From contig DHIQ01000179.1 in assembly GCA_002403895.1 (NCBI GenBank), positions 1 to 5,463 of the forward strand: a stretch of 5,463 nucleotides of DNA, read 5' to 3'. The translations under genes were made by a program, and so were the position numbers. Origin of the DNA: Candidatus Neomicrothrix sp. UBA4742. GTDB taxonomy: Bacteria > Actinomycetota > Acidimicrobiia > Acidimicrobiales > Acidimicrobilacustridaceae. Shown here piece by piece: positions 5,420 to 5,463 of the stretch (positions are counted from its first letter, which is position 1; every line of letters starts with the position of its first letter). A model generated the notes under the pieces. That model worked only from the letters and a program-made list of their open reading frames with translations. It was not told the origin of the DNA and made no database searches.

Positions 5420-5463
5420 ATGACCTCGCCCGACATCCACAACGTCATCATCATCGGCTCCGG
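5420..5463 (+). CDS. trxB: thioredoxin reductase, N-terminal fragment (cut by window end)
   Basis: Only 14 full codons and part of a fifteenth are visible, reading MTSPDIHNVIIIGSG. The VIIIGSG strand-turn is the start of the FAD-binding Rossmann motif GXGXXG/A at the N-terminus of thioredoxin reductases, which use NADPH and FAD to reduce thioredoxin in the cytosol. A GGAG ribosome site at 5411-5414, five bases before the ATG, supports the start. Other flavoproteins begin in a similar way, so the name rests largely on the conserved sigM-anti-sigma-trxB order in actinobacteria. It probably uses the SigR-type promoter just upstream. Catalytic cysteines and the NADPH domain are beyond the window. 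Confidence 0.8.
   Translation, partial: MTSPDIHNVIIIGS

Noticed and set aside
4730..5440. Minus-strand open frame of 236 codons across the small membrane protein gene
   Set aside because: It crosses two intergenic gaps and the trxB start, has Gly/Asp/Arg-rich composition with no motif, and the + strand frame has clear membrane helices.
1..5463. CRISPR array, insertion sequence, tRNA or rRNA
   Set aside because: No direct-repeat array, transposase frame, terminal inverted repeats, or tRNA/rRNA-like segment was seen by eye in this window.

Overview
The window reads as a high-GC actinobacterial chromosome segment. Starts are ATG or GTG, several genes overlap by a few bases, and two genes appear to have little or no leader. 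The gene order matches, with changes, the conserved cluster on one side of oriC in Actinomycetota. In Mycobacterium tuberculosis that cluster runs Rv3909 (DUF6049), Rv3910 (MurJ/MviN fused to a pseudokinase), sigM, its anti-sigma factor, trxB2, trxC, and then parB/parA towards dnaA. A deep branch such as Acidimicrobiia would fit the modified order, but the sequence alone does not prove the class.

Layout, all on the + strand. (1) The 3' end of a DUF6049-type secreted, membrane-anchored protein (up to 704). (2) A 169-base gap with a bulged hairpin and a possible -10 box. (3) A complete degV-family gene for a fatty-acid-binding protein (874-1719), sitting where murJ is usually found. (4) A transmembrane Ser/Thr protein kinase (1772-3367) with a complete catalytic motif set and an extracellular discoidin-like domain. 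(5) An ECF sigma factor of the SigM type (3360-3953), overlapping the kinase gene by 8 bases. (6) A single-pass membrane anti-sigma-like protein (3950-4867), overlapping the sigma gene by ATGA. (7) A small two-helix membrane protein (4922-5320), probably read from a leaderless mRNA. (8) A 99-base gap carrying a SigR/SigH-type promoter match and a compact set of competing hairpins. (9) The first 14 codons of trxB, thioredoxin reductase (from 5420).

Inferred functional picture: kinase, sigma factor and anti-sigma factor form one overlapping transcription unit that could carry an envelope signal to gene expression. The kinase would sense something outside through its discoidin-like domain, and the anti-sigma protein also has a large extracellular part ending in a two-cysteine domain. 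In mycobacteria the equivalent kinase-like and extracellular domains are fused to the lipid II flippase MurJ and the kinase domain is inactive. Here the kinase stands alone, looks active, and no murJ is in the window. trxB appears to have its own oxidative-stress type promoter.

The most notable points are the free-standing, apparently active version of the MurJ pseudokinase, the DegV gene in the murJ position, the GGAAT-N18-GTT promoter before trxB, and the mutually exclusive RNA hairpins overlapping it.
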